Source: Clostridia bacterium (GTDB lineage Bacteria; Bacillota; Peptococcia; Peptococcales; SKKY01). Taken from it: a DNA stretch of 9,060 nucleotides. The stretch spans positions 1 to 9,060 of the forward strand of contig SKKY01000098.1 of NCBI GenBank assembly GCA_007123515.1, given 5' to 3'. A program made the translations under genes and the position numbers. The notes beneath the pieces are model-generated. The model saw only the letters and a program-made list of their open reading frames with translations. It did no database searches and was not told where the DNA came from. Of this stretch, positions 1-6,217 are shown piece after piece (positions within the stretch are counted from its first letter, which is position 1; each line of letters starts with the position of its first letter).

Positions 1-189
1 CATGCTTCTTTTTTTCTTGTGGGTATAATTATCGGAAGACAAAAAGAGATGCACCGCCAAAGAGTAACGTTTAAACATAAAATTGGCGGATTGATAAGCC
101 TTTTAGGTCGTCATTCCCTAAAGGTGTATCTAATCCACCAACCATTATTTTTTCTTGTTTATTTTGTTGTCTTCGGTTCTTTGTTTTAG
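1..189 (+). CDS. C-terminal end of a multipass membrane protein, DUF1624 / HGSNAT-like acyltransferase family (5' partial)
   Basis: An open frame enters from the left edge and runs 62 codons to a TAG at 187-189. Its N-terminus lies outside the window. The tail contains LLGRHSLKVYLIHQP followed by a hydrophobic helix rich in F, L and V that runs almost to the last residue. A 'GRHSL..YLIHQP' motif before a final membrane helix is, from memory, typical of the C-terminus of DUF1624 proteins, which are related to heparan-alpha-glucosaminide N-acetyltransferase and are multipass membrane proteins thought to acylate sugars. A basic stretch (RQKEMHRQRVTFKHK) precedes the motif and would sit on the cytoplasmic side. 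The gene converges on degV and the two overlap by 4 bp (186-189). Acyltransferase-3 or DUF418 proteins are alternatives, because only a short tail is visible. The coding call itself is firmer than the family call. Confidence 0.72.
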   Translation, partial: HASFFLVGIIIGRQKEMHRQRVTFKHKIGGLISLLGRHSLKVYLIHQPLFFLVYFVVFGSLF

Positions 190-1034
190 TAGTAAGCAAG
201 AAACAATGCACCGGGTCCTATATGAGTACCAACCACTGAACCCACCTCAGAGATATATTCCGGCTCAACGCCAAGTTGTTCCTTTACAAGGCTCTCAAGT
301 TTTACTGCCTCATCGATGACCTGGCTGTGACAAATGGCGATCCGGATATCAGGCTTATTTTTCTGGCGCTCTTTAGCAAAATCAAGCATCATTTGCATGC
401 CTTTTTTTCTCGTCCTTGCTTTATCTTTATCAGTGATACTGCCATCATTCATGGTCAAAACCGGCTTAATGTTAAGCAGTGAACCCACCATAGCTTTGCC
501 TTTTCCTATTCGTCCGCCTTTTTCAAGATATTTCAGCGTATCGACCACTACAAACAGGTCTGTATTGTCGATCGTCATATTAATACTTTCAACAACTTCG
601 TCAAAAGACAGCCCGGATAACACCATCTCAGCAGCCTGTTGGACAATAAGTCCGGTTGAGGCTGAGACATGTTTAGAGTCAATTGCAACAAAATTGGCTA
701 GTTTATCTTTCACCATATCGCCTGCCAAAAGCGCGGATTGTCTGGTACCACTTAATTTATCAGAAATATGGACAGAGATGATCGAATCATAGCCATCATC
801 AATTAGTTCTTGATATTTTGCAGCAAAATCAGCCGGTGATGGCTGGGATGTTGTTGGTAGCGCATCTGAAGCTTCTAATTTTTCATAAAATTCTTTATTG
901 GTTATATCGAGACCTTCTGTATAGCTTTGATCCTGAAAATTAACTTTTAAAGGAACCATCCGAATTTTGTTTTTCTCAATTACCGATATCGGTAAATCTG
1001 ATGTACTGTCTGTGACTATGGCTATTTTCACCAT
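186..1034 (-). CDS. degV: DegV family protein, FakB-like fatty-acid-binding protein
   Basis: A 282-residue protein of normal length for DegV. This family binds a long-chain fatty acid. Its characterised members, the FakB proteins, present the fatty acid to the kinase FakA for conversion to acyl-phosphate in the cytoplasm. Seen here: the N-terminal TDSTSDLP (8-15), TSQP (62-65), the loop around ISDKLSGT (90-97), DSKHVS (119-124), the EKGGRIGKGK signature (171-180) and GTHIGPGA (269-276) near the C-terminus. Thr62, Ser95 and His271 match the positions that, as I recall, hold the fatty-acid carboxylate in FakB structures. The ATG start has GGAGGTGA 6 nt upstream. The gene begins 24 nt after the fabF stop, so it is probably the last gene of the operon. 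No fakA is visible. The family call is sure; the FakB role is inferred. Confidence 0.93.
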   Translation of the reverse strand: MVKIAIVTDSTSDLPISVIEKNKIRMVPLKVNFQDQSYTEGLDITNKEFYEKLEASDALPTTSQPSPADFAAKYQELIDDGYDSIISVHISDKLSGTRQSALLAGDMVKDKLANFVAIDSKHVSASTGLIVQQAAEMVLSGLSFDEVVESINMTIDNTDLFVVVDTLKYLEKGGRIGKGKAMVGSLLNIKPVLTMNDGSITDKDKARTRKKGMQMMLDFAKERQKNKPDIRIAICHSQVIDEAVKLESLVKEQLGVEPEYISEVGSVVGTHIGPGALFLAYY

Positions 1035-1058
1035 ACCTCATCACCTCCGCCATTAATA

Positions 1059-2300
1059 TTACTTGATAAATTCCCTAAAAGCAATCGTAGCATTATGCCC
1101 GCCAAACCCAAGAGAATTAGAAATAGCAGCTTTTACCTGAGCCTGTCTTTTTTGATTTGGCACATAATCCAGATCCAACCCATCACCGGGTGTCTCAAGA
1201 TTTATTGTCGGAGGAACCATGCCCTCTTTTATTGCTAAGGCTATCGCAGCTGCCTCTATCGCACCGGCGGCTCCGAGTAAATGACCGGTCATTGATTTAG
1301 TGGAACTAACTAACAAATCCGGTTTTTCACCAAAAATAGTTTTTATCGCCATAGTTTCAAATTTATCATTAAGTTCTGTGGATGTCCCGTGAGCATTAAT
1401 GTAATCGACTTCTTCCGGCTTTAATCCGGCTTCATCTAAGGCTGCCTGCATCGCTCTTGCGCCACCTTCTCCTTTTTCTGCAGGAGCGGTAATATGGTGT
1501 GCGTCACAGGTTGTTCCGTATCCGACAAATTCTGCATAAATGTTCGCTCCCCTTGCCTGAGCGTGCTCAAGGGATTCTAAAATTAACACCGCAGAGCCTT
1601 CTGCCATAACAAAACCATCTCTGTCAGCAGAAAAAGGTCTGCTGGCTCCCTGCGGATCATCATTTCTTGTGGAAAGAGCGCGCATCGAACAAAAACCGGC
1701 AACTGAAAACGGAGTGATACTGGCTTCCGCCCCACCCGCTACCATCAGATCAGCCGCTCCGGCCTTGATGGTTCTAAAAGCCTCTCCAAGAGCGTTCGTT
1801 GCTGCAGCACAGGCTGTTACTGTGGCAAAATTAGGTCCTTTCAGGTTAAAGTTAATGGCCACCTGAGCGGGAGCCATATTGATGATCATCATCGGGACCA
1901 TAAAAGGACTGACTCTCTTTACTCCTTTTTCCAAAAGCGTAACATGCTGCTTTTCAATCGTATCTATTCCTCCGATTCCGGAGCCAATCACAGCCCCTGA
2001 ACGGTAAGGATCAATCGCGTCTTTGTTAAGACCGGCATCATCAAAAGCCATGCTAGTCGCTGCAACCGCAAACTGTGTGAACAAATCCATTCTTTTGGCT
2101 TCTTTTTTGTCCATATACAGACCCGGATCAAAATCTTTGACTTCTCCCGCGATTTTTGTCGGATAATCATCGGTATTAAATTTAGTAATCGGACCGATAC
2201 CCGACTTTCCGTCAAGTAAATTATTCCAAAAATTTTCTCTCCCGGTTCCTACAGGACTAACCACCCCTATACCGGTTACCACAACTCTTCTTTCTTTCAT
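1059..2300 (-). CDS. fabF: beta-ketoacyl-ACP synthase II
   Basis: A 413-residue condensing enzyme, full length for FabF (about 410). It condenses malonyl-ACP with acyl-ACP during chain elongation in the cytosol. The Cys-His-His triad is intact: Cys164 in VTACAAAT, His304 in INAHGTST and His340 in KSMTGHLLGAAG. The C-terminal gate motif SLGFGGHN (396-403) is present, and the N-terminus has the usual VVVTGIGVVSPVG. The ATG is preceded by AAGG 6 nt upstream. It begins 22 nt after the second FabK-like gene and is followed after 24 nt by degV. In clostridia lacking FabB, one FabF may serve both saturated and unsaturated elongation. That is family knowledge and is not visible here. The product call is very secure. 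Confidence 0.98.
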   Translation of the reverse strand: MKERRVVVTGIGVVSPVGTGRENFWNNLLDGKSGIGPITKFNTDDYPTKIAGEVKDFDPGLYMDKKEAKRMDLFTQFAVAATSMAFDDAGLNKDAIDPYRSGAVIGSGIGGIDTIEKQHVTLLEKGVKRVSPFMVPMMIINMAPAQVAINFNLKGPNFATVTACAAATNALGEAFRTIKAGAADLMVAGGAEASITPFSVAGFCSMRALSTRNDDPQGASRPFSADRDGFVMAEGSAVLILESLEHAQARGANIYAEFVGYGTTCDAHHITAPAEKGEGGARAMQAALDEAGLKPEEVDYINAHGTSTELNDKFETMAIKTIFGEKPDLLVSSTKSMTGHLLGAAGAIEAAAIALAIKEGMVPPTINLETPGDGLDLDYVPNQKRQAQVKAAISNSLGFGGHNATIAFREFIK

Positions 2301-2322
2301 ATGTCACCTTACCTTCTCTTTT

Positions 2323-3273
2323 TTAATTATTAATTTTTTCAAAATCTGAAACTAATCTGTTAACCACTTCTTTGGCCGGAAGGATTTCTGTAATGTATTC
2401 AATGTTTTCTCCGGAGAAAATCAAGCCTTCTTTAAGATTTCCCTGCTGAGCGTTATTAAGCGCCTGTAAAATGCAAAAATTCATGCTGCATTTTTTCAGA
2501 CATTTATCACAAGCCGTCGGAGTGGCTTCACCCCGGGCAATTTTTTCAGTAAATTCATTACGGATTGCCTGCCCTTTTAATCCTACTGGACTGTCAATCA
2601 GAACAATATCCTCTTTAGTTGCTTTGATGTAGACCTCTTTAAGAGCATCTGCACCTGCCGCTTCTTTTGTTGCTGCAAAAATAGTACCTAGCTGCACGCC
2701 TTTAGCTCCCTTTTCAAAAGCCTTCTGCATATCAGAAGCCGTCATAATGCCACCGGCAGCAATAACAGGAATGGTTACAGCATCCGCAATTTCCTCTAAA
2801 AGTTCATACATTTCCCGGTCGGTACCTAAATGCCCTCCAGCTTCTTTGCCTTCTACCACAACAGCCGCCGCTCCAAGTTTTTCGGAAGTTTTTGCAAGCT
2901 TAGCCGATGCAACGATCGGCACAAATTCTGTGTTGGATTCTTTGCACCATTTAAAAATGTCTCTCGAAAATCCTGCACCCTGAACAATCAGATCAATGCC
3001 TTCATCAATAGCGACTTTTACTATCAGTTCGAAATGAGAGTATGCAAACATAATATTAATCCCAATGATTCCATCTGTTAGCGATCTTGCTTTTCTGATT
3101 TCTTCTCTAAGCTCTTGCTCATCCATTCCTGTAGCGGCAATCAGTCCGATTCCTCCGGCATTTGCAACAGCTGCAGCAAGATCCGCGGTTGAAAGCCTTA
3201 CGGCCATTCCCCCCTGGATAATCGGATATTTAGGTTGTAATTTGCCAATTACTAATTCAGGTAAAGTTTTCAT
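2323..3273 (-). CDS. FMN-dependent FabK / nitronate monooxygenase family enzyme with C-terminal four-Cys cluster (possible FabX-like)
   Basis: A 316-residue TIM-barrel flavoprotein of the FabK / 2-nitropropane dioxygenase family. Family signatures: YPIIQGGMA (16-24), ANAGGIGLI (37-45), EGKEAGGHLG (141-150) with the likely catalytic His148, TIPVIAAGGI (167-176) and GAKGVQLGT (189-197), which bind the FMN phosphate. It is paralogous to the FabK encoded at 5273-6217 but clearly diverged. Residues 255-267 carry four cysteines, C255, C258, C262 and C267 (C-x2-C-x3-C-x4-C), followed by a tail with ALNNAQQGNLKEGLIFSGEN. The upstream FabK lacks this cluster. Four such cysteines suggest an iron-sulfur cluster, or less likely zinc. 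The Helicobacter UFA enzyme FabX is a family member with FMN plus [4Fe-4S]. The gene follows a terminator-like hairpin after acpP and precedes fabF. The ATG has AGGGGGA 3 nt upstream. The family is sure; the specific reaction is not. A second enoyl reductase or a true nitronate monooxygenase are alternatives. Confidence 0.9.
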   Translation of the reverse strand: MKTLPELVIGKLQPKYPIIQGGMAVRLSTADLAAAVANAGGIGLIAATGMDEQELREEIRKARSLTDGIIGINIMFAYSHFELIVKVAIDEGIDLIVQGAGFSRDIFKWCKESNTEFVPIVASAKLAKTSEKLGAAAVVVEGKEAGGHLGTDREMYELLEEIADAVTIPVIAAGGIMTASDMQKAFEKGAKGVQLGTIFAATKEAAGADALKEVYIKATKEDIVLIDSPVGLKGQAIRNEFTEKIARGEATPTACDKCLKKCSMNFCILQALNNAQQGNLKEGLIFSGENIEYITEILPAKEVVNRLVSDFEKINN

Positions 3274-3290
3274 TTGTCCCCCTAATTTTT

Positions 3291-3322
3291 AAAAAAAGTC
3301 CTGCAAGATCTGCAGGACTTTT
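3291..3322 (-). terminator. Intra-operon rho-independent terminator / attenuator after acpP
   Basis: A perfect 12-bp inverted repeat, AAAAGTCCTGCA (3294-3305) and TGCAGGACTTTT (3311-3322), is separated by a 5-nt loop. On the transcribed (minus) strand the stem ends in a run of seven T (3297-3291). It begins 9 nt after the acpP stop and ends 17 nt before the start of the next gene. The form is that of an intrinsic terminator. Since fabF and degV follow with no space for a separate promoter, it is more likely partial, leaving acpP mRNA in excess. It may also protect the acpP 3' end. Confidence 0.88.
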
Positions 3323-3331
3323 ACTCTGTTA

Positions 3332-3562
3332 TTAAGCAAGTTTCTCCTTGATGTATTCCACAGCAGATCCTACAACTCTTATTTTTTCAGCATCCTCATC
3401 AGGAATTTCAATATCAAATTCCTCTTCTAATTTCATAATCAATTCTACTACGTCTAATGAATCAGCCTCAAGATCTTCAAACGTTGTTTCTGGCTTGATG
3501 ATTTCTTTGTCAACATTTAACTGCTCAGAAACGATATCTTTTACTTTTTCTAAAACATCCAT
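3332..3562 (-). CDS. acpP: Acyl carrier protein
   Basis: A 76-residue acidic helical protein, the usual ACP length. It carries growing acyl chains on a 4'-phosphopantetheine arm. The attachment serine is Ser35 in the EADSLDVVELIM motif, and the recognition helix II that follows is well conserved. The start is the ATG of MDVLEK at 3562. A longer frame reaching 3601 was not chosen, because a perfect AGGAGGTGA lies 4 nt before this ATG and the extra 13 residues would overlap fabG and resemble nothing in ACPs. It begins 19 nt after fabG. A strong hairpin with a T-run sits just downstream, consistent with ACP needing more transcript than the enzymes. Confidence 0.98.
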   Translation of the reverse strand: MDVLEKVKDIVSEQLNVDKEIIKPETTFEDLEADSLDVVELIMKLEEEFDIEIPDEDAEKIRVVGSAVEYIKEKLA

Positions 3563-3566
3563 TATG

Positions 3567-3575
3567 TCACCTCCT
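3567..3575 (-). promoter_or_regulatory. Perfect ribosome binding site fixing the acpP start
   Basis: AGGAGGTGA on the minus strand, 4 nt before the ATG at 3562. It is the best match to the 16S anti-Shine-Dalgarno sequence among the genes read here and decides for the 76-residue ACP over a 13-residue longer reading. Confidence 0.9.
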
Positions 3576-3581
3576 CTCAAA

Positions 3582-4325
3582 TTATAAGTACATACCACCA
3601 TTAACGGATAAGACTTGCCCTGTTATATAATTTGCTTCATCTGAAGCAAGGAATACCACAGCGTTTGCGATATCTTCCGGCCTGCCAATTTTGCCGGCTG
3701 GAATCTTTTTAATCATTTCTTCTTTAAGACTATCCGGAATGCTATCGGTCATGGATGTTTCGATATAGCCCGGAGCTACCGCATTAACCTGGATATTTCG
3801 GGAAGCAAGTTCAAGAGCCAGTGATTTGGTCAAACCGATCACCCCGGCTTTACTGGCTGAATAATTTGCCTGTCCGATATTTCCGGATAAGCCGACAACA
3901 GAAGTAATGTTAATAATTTTACCGCTTTTTTGTTTGATCATCGCTCTGATAATCGATTTTGAGCAATTATATACACCTTTAAGATTAGTGGCGATTACAT
4001 CATCCCAGTCTGATTCCTTCATTCGCATAAAAAGACTGTCCCGGGTAATACCGGCATTGTTAACTAGAATATCAATTTGACCCATCTCAGACTCTATCGC
4101 TTTAACCATTTCTTCTACCTGAGTAAGCTCCGAGACGTCTGCCTGATAAATCCGGCAAGTAACACCTTCTTCTTCGATCGCTTTTTTTGTGTCTTCCGCT
4201 GCCTGCTGACTGCCGGCATAATTTAAAGCGATATTGGCTCCTTTTTTGGCAAATTCAAAGGCAATTGCTGCACCAATTCCTCTGGATCCACCTGTAACCA
4301 ATACGTTTTTTTCTTTTAAAGTCAA
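3582..4325 (-). CDS. fabG: 3-oxoacyl-ACP reductase (NADPH)
   Basis: A 247-residue short-chain dehydrogenase that reduces 3-oxoacyl-ACP to 3-hydroxyacyl-ACP with NADPH. Cofactor loop TGGSRGIG is at 11-18, the NNAG motif at 89-92, and the catalytic tetrad is Asn114, Ser142, Tyr155 and Lys159 (YSASK). The PGYIET loop (185-190) and the C-terminal VNGGMYL are typical of FabG. The start codon is TTG at 4325. No in-frame ATG lies nearby upstream, the next internal Met is residue 73, and a GAGGTG site sits 5 nt before the TTG. The gap to the fabD stop is 9 nt, so translation is probably coupled. The product call is very secure from sequence and operon position. Confidence 0.97.
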   Translation of the reverse strand: MTLKEKNVLVTGGSRGIGAAIAFEFAKKGANIALNYAGSQQAAEDTKKAIEEEGVTCRIYQADVSELTQVEEMVKAIESEMGQIDILVNNAGITRDSLFMRMKESDWDDVIATNLKGVYNCSKSIIRAMIKQKSGKIINITSVVGLSGNIGQANYSASKAGVIGLTKSLALELASRNIQVNAVAPGYIETSMTDSIPDSLKEEMIKKIPAGKIGRPEDIANAVVFLASDEANYITGQVLSVNGGMYL

Positions 4326-4330
4326 ATCAG

Positions 4331-4336
4331 CACCTC
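4331..4336 (-). promoter_or_regulatory. Ribosome binding site supporting the TTG start of fabG
   Basis: GAGGTG on the minus strand overlaps the TGA stop codon of fabD (4337-4335) and lies 5 nt before the TTG at 4325. It decides the unusual start and suggests that ribosomes ending fabD restart on fabG. Confidence 0.8.
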
Positions 4337-5267
4337 ATTTCATTTCCGATATTGTTTTTTCTAAACCTGCTGTATCTTCAATGTTTGCTACCCTTACATT
4401 TTTATCAATTTTTTTAACCAGTCCCGAAAGAACTTTTCCGGAGCCGATTTCGATAAAGGTATCCACACCATTATCAATCATGTATCGAATGGACTGTTCC
4501 CACTTGACGGAATTGTTGACCTGGGTAAATAACGCTTCCTTTATTTCTTCTTTATCGGTCACTTCTTGTGCTGAAACATTGGCTACAACTTTAACTTTCG
4601 GATCAAAGAAGGTAACGTCATCCATCGCTTGTAATAGCTTATGACTGGCCGGTTCTAATAGCGATGAGTGAAAGGGTCCACTTACCGGAAGCTCAATCGC
4701 TCTTTTAGCTCCAAAGTCCTTAGCGATCTCTATTGCTTTTTTAATTCCTTCTGTCTTTCCTGCAATCACGAGCTGTCCCGGGCAGTTATAGTTGGCCGGT
4801 TCAACAAGACCAGTTTTACTGGCTTCTGCACAAAAAGCATCGATCTGTTCTTCAGGCAAACCTAAAATAGCGGCCATCGTACCTTCACCGGGCGGAACAG
4901 CTTCAGCCATAAATTGTCCTCTTTTTTCCACCAGCCAAACGGCATCGGAAAAGGATATCGCCTCAGCAGCCACCAAGGCTGAGTATTCACCCAGACTGTG
5001 TCCGGCTACATAATCCGGTATAATGCCACTTTTTTTAAAGGCTTCTAAAATGGCGATGCTTGTCGTTAAAAGAGCCGGTTGTGTAAAATATGTGATCTTA
5101 AGCTTATCCTCGGGTCCTTCAAAGCATAACTCAGAAAGAGAATAGCCTAATCTTTGATCTGCCTGTTTAAAAATATCCATTGATTCTGAAAATGATTCAG
5201 CTATTTCCTTACCCATACCCGGATATTGCGAACCTTGTCCGGGGAAAATAAATGCAATCTTACCCAT
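4335..5267 (-). CDS. fabD: Malonyl-CoA:ACP transacylase
   Basis: A 310-residue protein of the usual FabD length. It moves the malonyl group from CoA to ACP and so supplies the extender unit. Seen: FPGQGSQYPGMG at 8-19 with Gln11 of the oxyanion hole, nucleophile Ser91 in GHSLGEYSAL (89-98), substrate-carboxylate Arg116 in VEKRGQ, and catalytic His200 in GPFHS. These fall within one residue of the E. coli FabD positions. The ATG start follows the fabK stop by 5 nt, and its GAGGGAG site (5278-5284) lies inside the fabK 3' end with a rather long 10-nt spacer. Secure. Confidence 0.98.
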   Translation of the reverse strand: MGKIAFIFPGQGSQYPGMGKEIAESFSESMDIFKQADQRLGYSLSELCFEGPEDKLKITYFTQPALLTTSIAILEAFKKSGIIPDYVAGHSLGEYSALVAAEAISFSDAVWLVEKRGQFMAEAVPPGEGTMAAILGLPEEQIDAFCAEASKTGLVEPANYNCPGQLVIAGKTEGIKKAIEIAKDFGAKRAIELPVSGPFHSSLLEPASHKLLQAMDDVTFFDPKVKVVANVSAQEVTDKEEIKEALFTQVNNSVKWEQSIRYMIDNGVDTFIEIGSGKVLSGLVKKIDKNVRVANIEDTAGLEKTISEMK

Positions 5268-5272
5268 AATAA

Positions 5273-6217
5273 TTATTCTCCCTCTTTCCTGCAGAAACTG
5301 CTAAGTATTTTTTCAGCACCCAACACCACATCCTGCACAATCTCTTCGCAGCTTTCAATATCTTTAATCATAGCTGCTACTTGTCCGGCCATGACTGAGC
5401 CTTGCTGGCAGTCTCCATCGACAACAGCCATTCTCAGTTTCCCGGAACCTAACTCAGCCAGCTCTTCCATGCCTGCGCCGTCTTTGATTCTCTGGTCAAA
5501 CTCTTTAGAAAGCTTATTCTTTACTACTCTGACATAATGACCGCTGTATCCTGTAAGAACGGTATCTCTGTCTTTACATTTTATCAGTGCCTGCTTGTAG
5601 TTATCATGCGCAACACATTCTTTACTGGCTAAAAATCTCGTGCCCATTTGCACCCCCTGCGCACCAAGACACAATGCAGCAGCCATTCCGCGACCGTCAA
5701 AAATACCTCCGGCAGCGATAACAGGCACATTAACAGCATCGACAATCTGAGGAACCAGAGCCATCGTAGTTAATTCTCCCACATGACCACCACATTCCAT
5801 ACCTTCGGCAATAAAGCCATCAACGCCTGTTTTCTCAAGTCTCCTGGCTAGCGCTACTGATGATGTTAAAGGAAATACTTTTATGCCTTTATCTTTAAAT
5901 GCCTGCACATATTTGCTCGGATTACCGGCACCGGTGGTGACTACCGCCACACCTTCTTCTAATATGGCTTCTATAACTTCGTCTACAAACGGTGACATAA
6001 AATATACATTTACTCCGAAGGGTTTATCAGTTAATTCTTTTGCCTTTCTAATCTCGCTGATGACAACATCCGCCGGTGCATTACCGGCTCCGATAATACC
6101 GAGTCCTCCGGCATTACTGACGGCTGCAGCCAATTCTGCAGTAGCAGCCCAAGCCATCCCACCCTGAATAACAGGATACTTTATATTTATTAATTTACAA
6201 ATATCTGTTTTAAGCAC
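5273..6217 (-). CDS. fabK: FMN-dependent enoyl-ACP reductase II
   Basis: A 314-residue TIM-barrel flavoenzyme that reduces trans-2-enoyl-ACP with NAD(P)H, in place of the FabI type. Motifs: YPVIQGGMAW (14-23), NAGGLGIIGAGNAP (35-48), TTGAGNPSKY (94-103), EGMECGGHVGELTTM (138-152) with catalytic His145, VPVIAAGGI (164-172) and GAQGVQMGTRF (185-195). It resembles the pneumococcal FabK closely through most of its length, including GGSVMAGQ-like GSVMAGQ near the C-terminus. The start is GTG at 6217, overlapping the fabH stop by 8 nt. No in-frame ATG is close by, and AAGGGAGA sits 8 nt upstream. Its position between fabH and fabD is the usual one for FabK in clostridial and streptococcal-type operons. 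It lacks the C-terminal cysteine cluster of the other paralogue. Confidence 0.96.
   Translation of the reverse strand: MLKTDICKLINIKYPVIQGGMAWAATAELAAAVSNAGGLGIIGAGNAPADVVISEIRKAKELTDKPFGVNVYFMSPFVDEVIEAILEEGVAVVTTGAGNPSKYVQAFKDKGIKVFPLTSSVALARRLEKTGVDGFIAEGMECGGHVGELTTMALVPQIVDAVNVPVIAAGGIFDGRGMAAALCLGAQGVQMGTRFLASKECVAHDNYKQALIKCKDRDTVLTGYSGHYVRVVKNKLSKEFDQRIKDGAGMEELAELGSGKLRMAVVDGDCQQGSVMAGQVAAMIKDIESCEEIVQDVVLGAEKILSSFCRKEGE

Noticed and set aside
54..89. Inverted repeat CCGCCAA / TTGGCGG with a 22-nt loop, as a possible terminator for degV
   Set aside because: It lies within the coding part of the plus-strand gene, the stem is short and the loop long, and no T-run follows on either strand.
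334..792. 152-residue plus-strand open frame
   Set aside because: It is the antisense shadow of degV, with no family motifs and no ribosome site. degV is a complete conserved gene.
3563..3601. Longer start for acpP, adding 13 residues
   Set aside because: The perfect AGGAGGTGA sits before the inner ATG at 3562. The extension overlaps fabG and has no ACP-like sequence.
4234..4644. 136-residue plus-strand open frame spanning the fabD/fabG junction
   Set aside because: It is antisense to two conserved genes with intact active sites, and its composition is Ser/Thr/Pro-rich as expected of a shadow frame.
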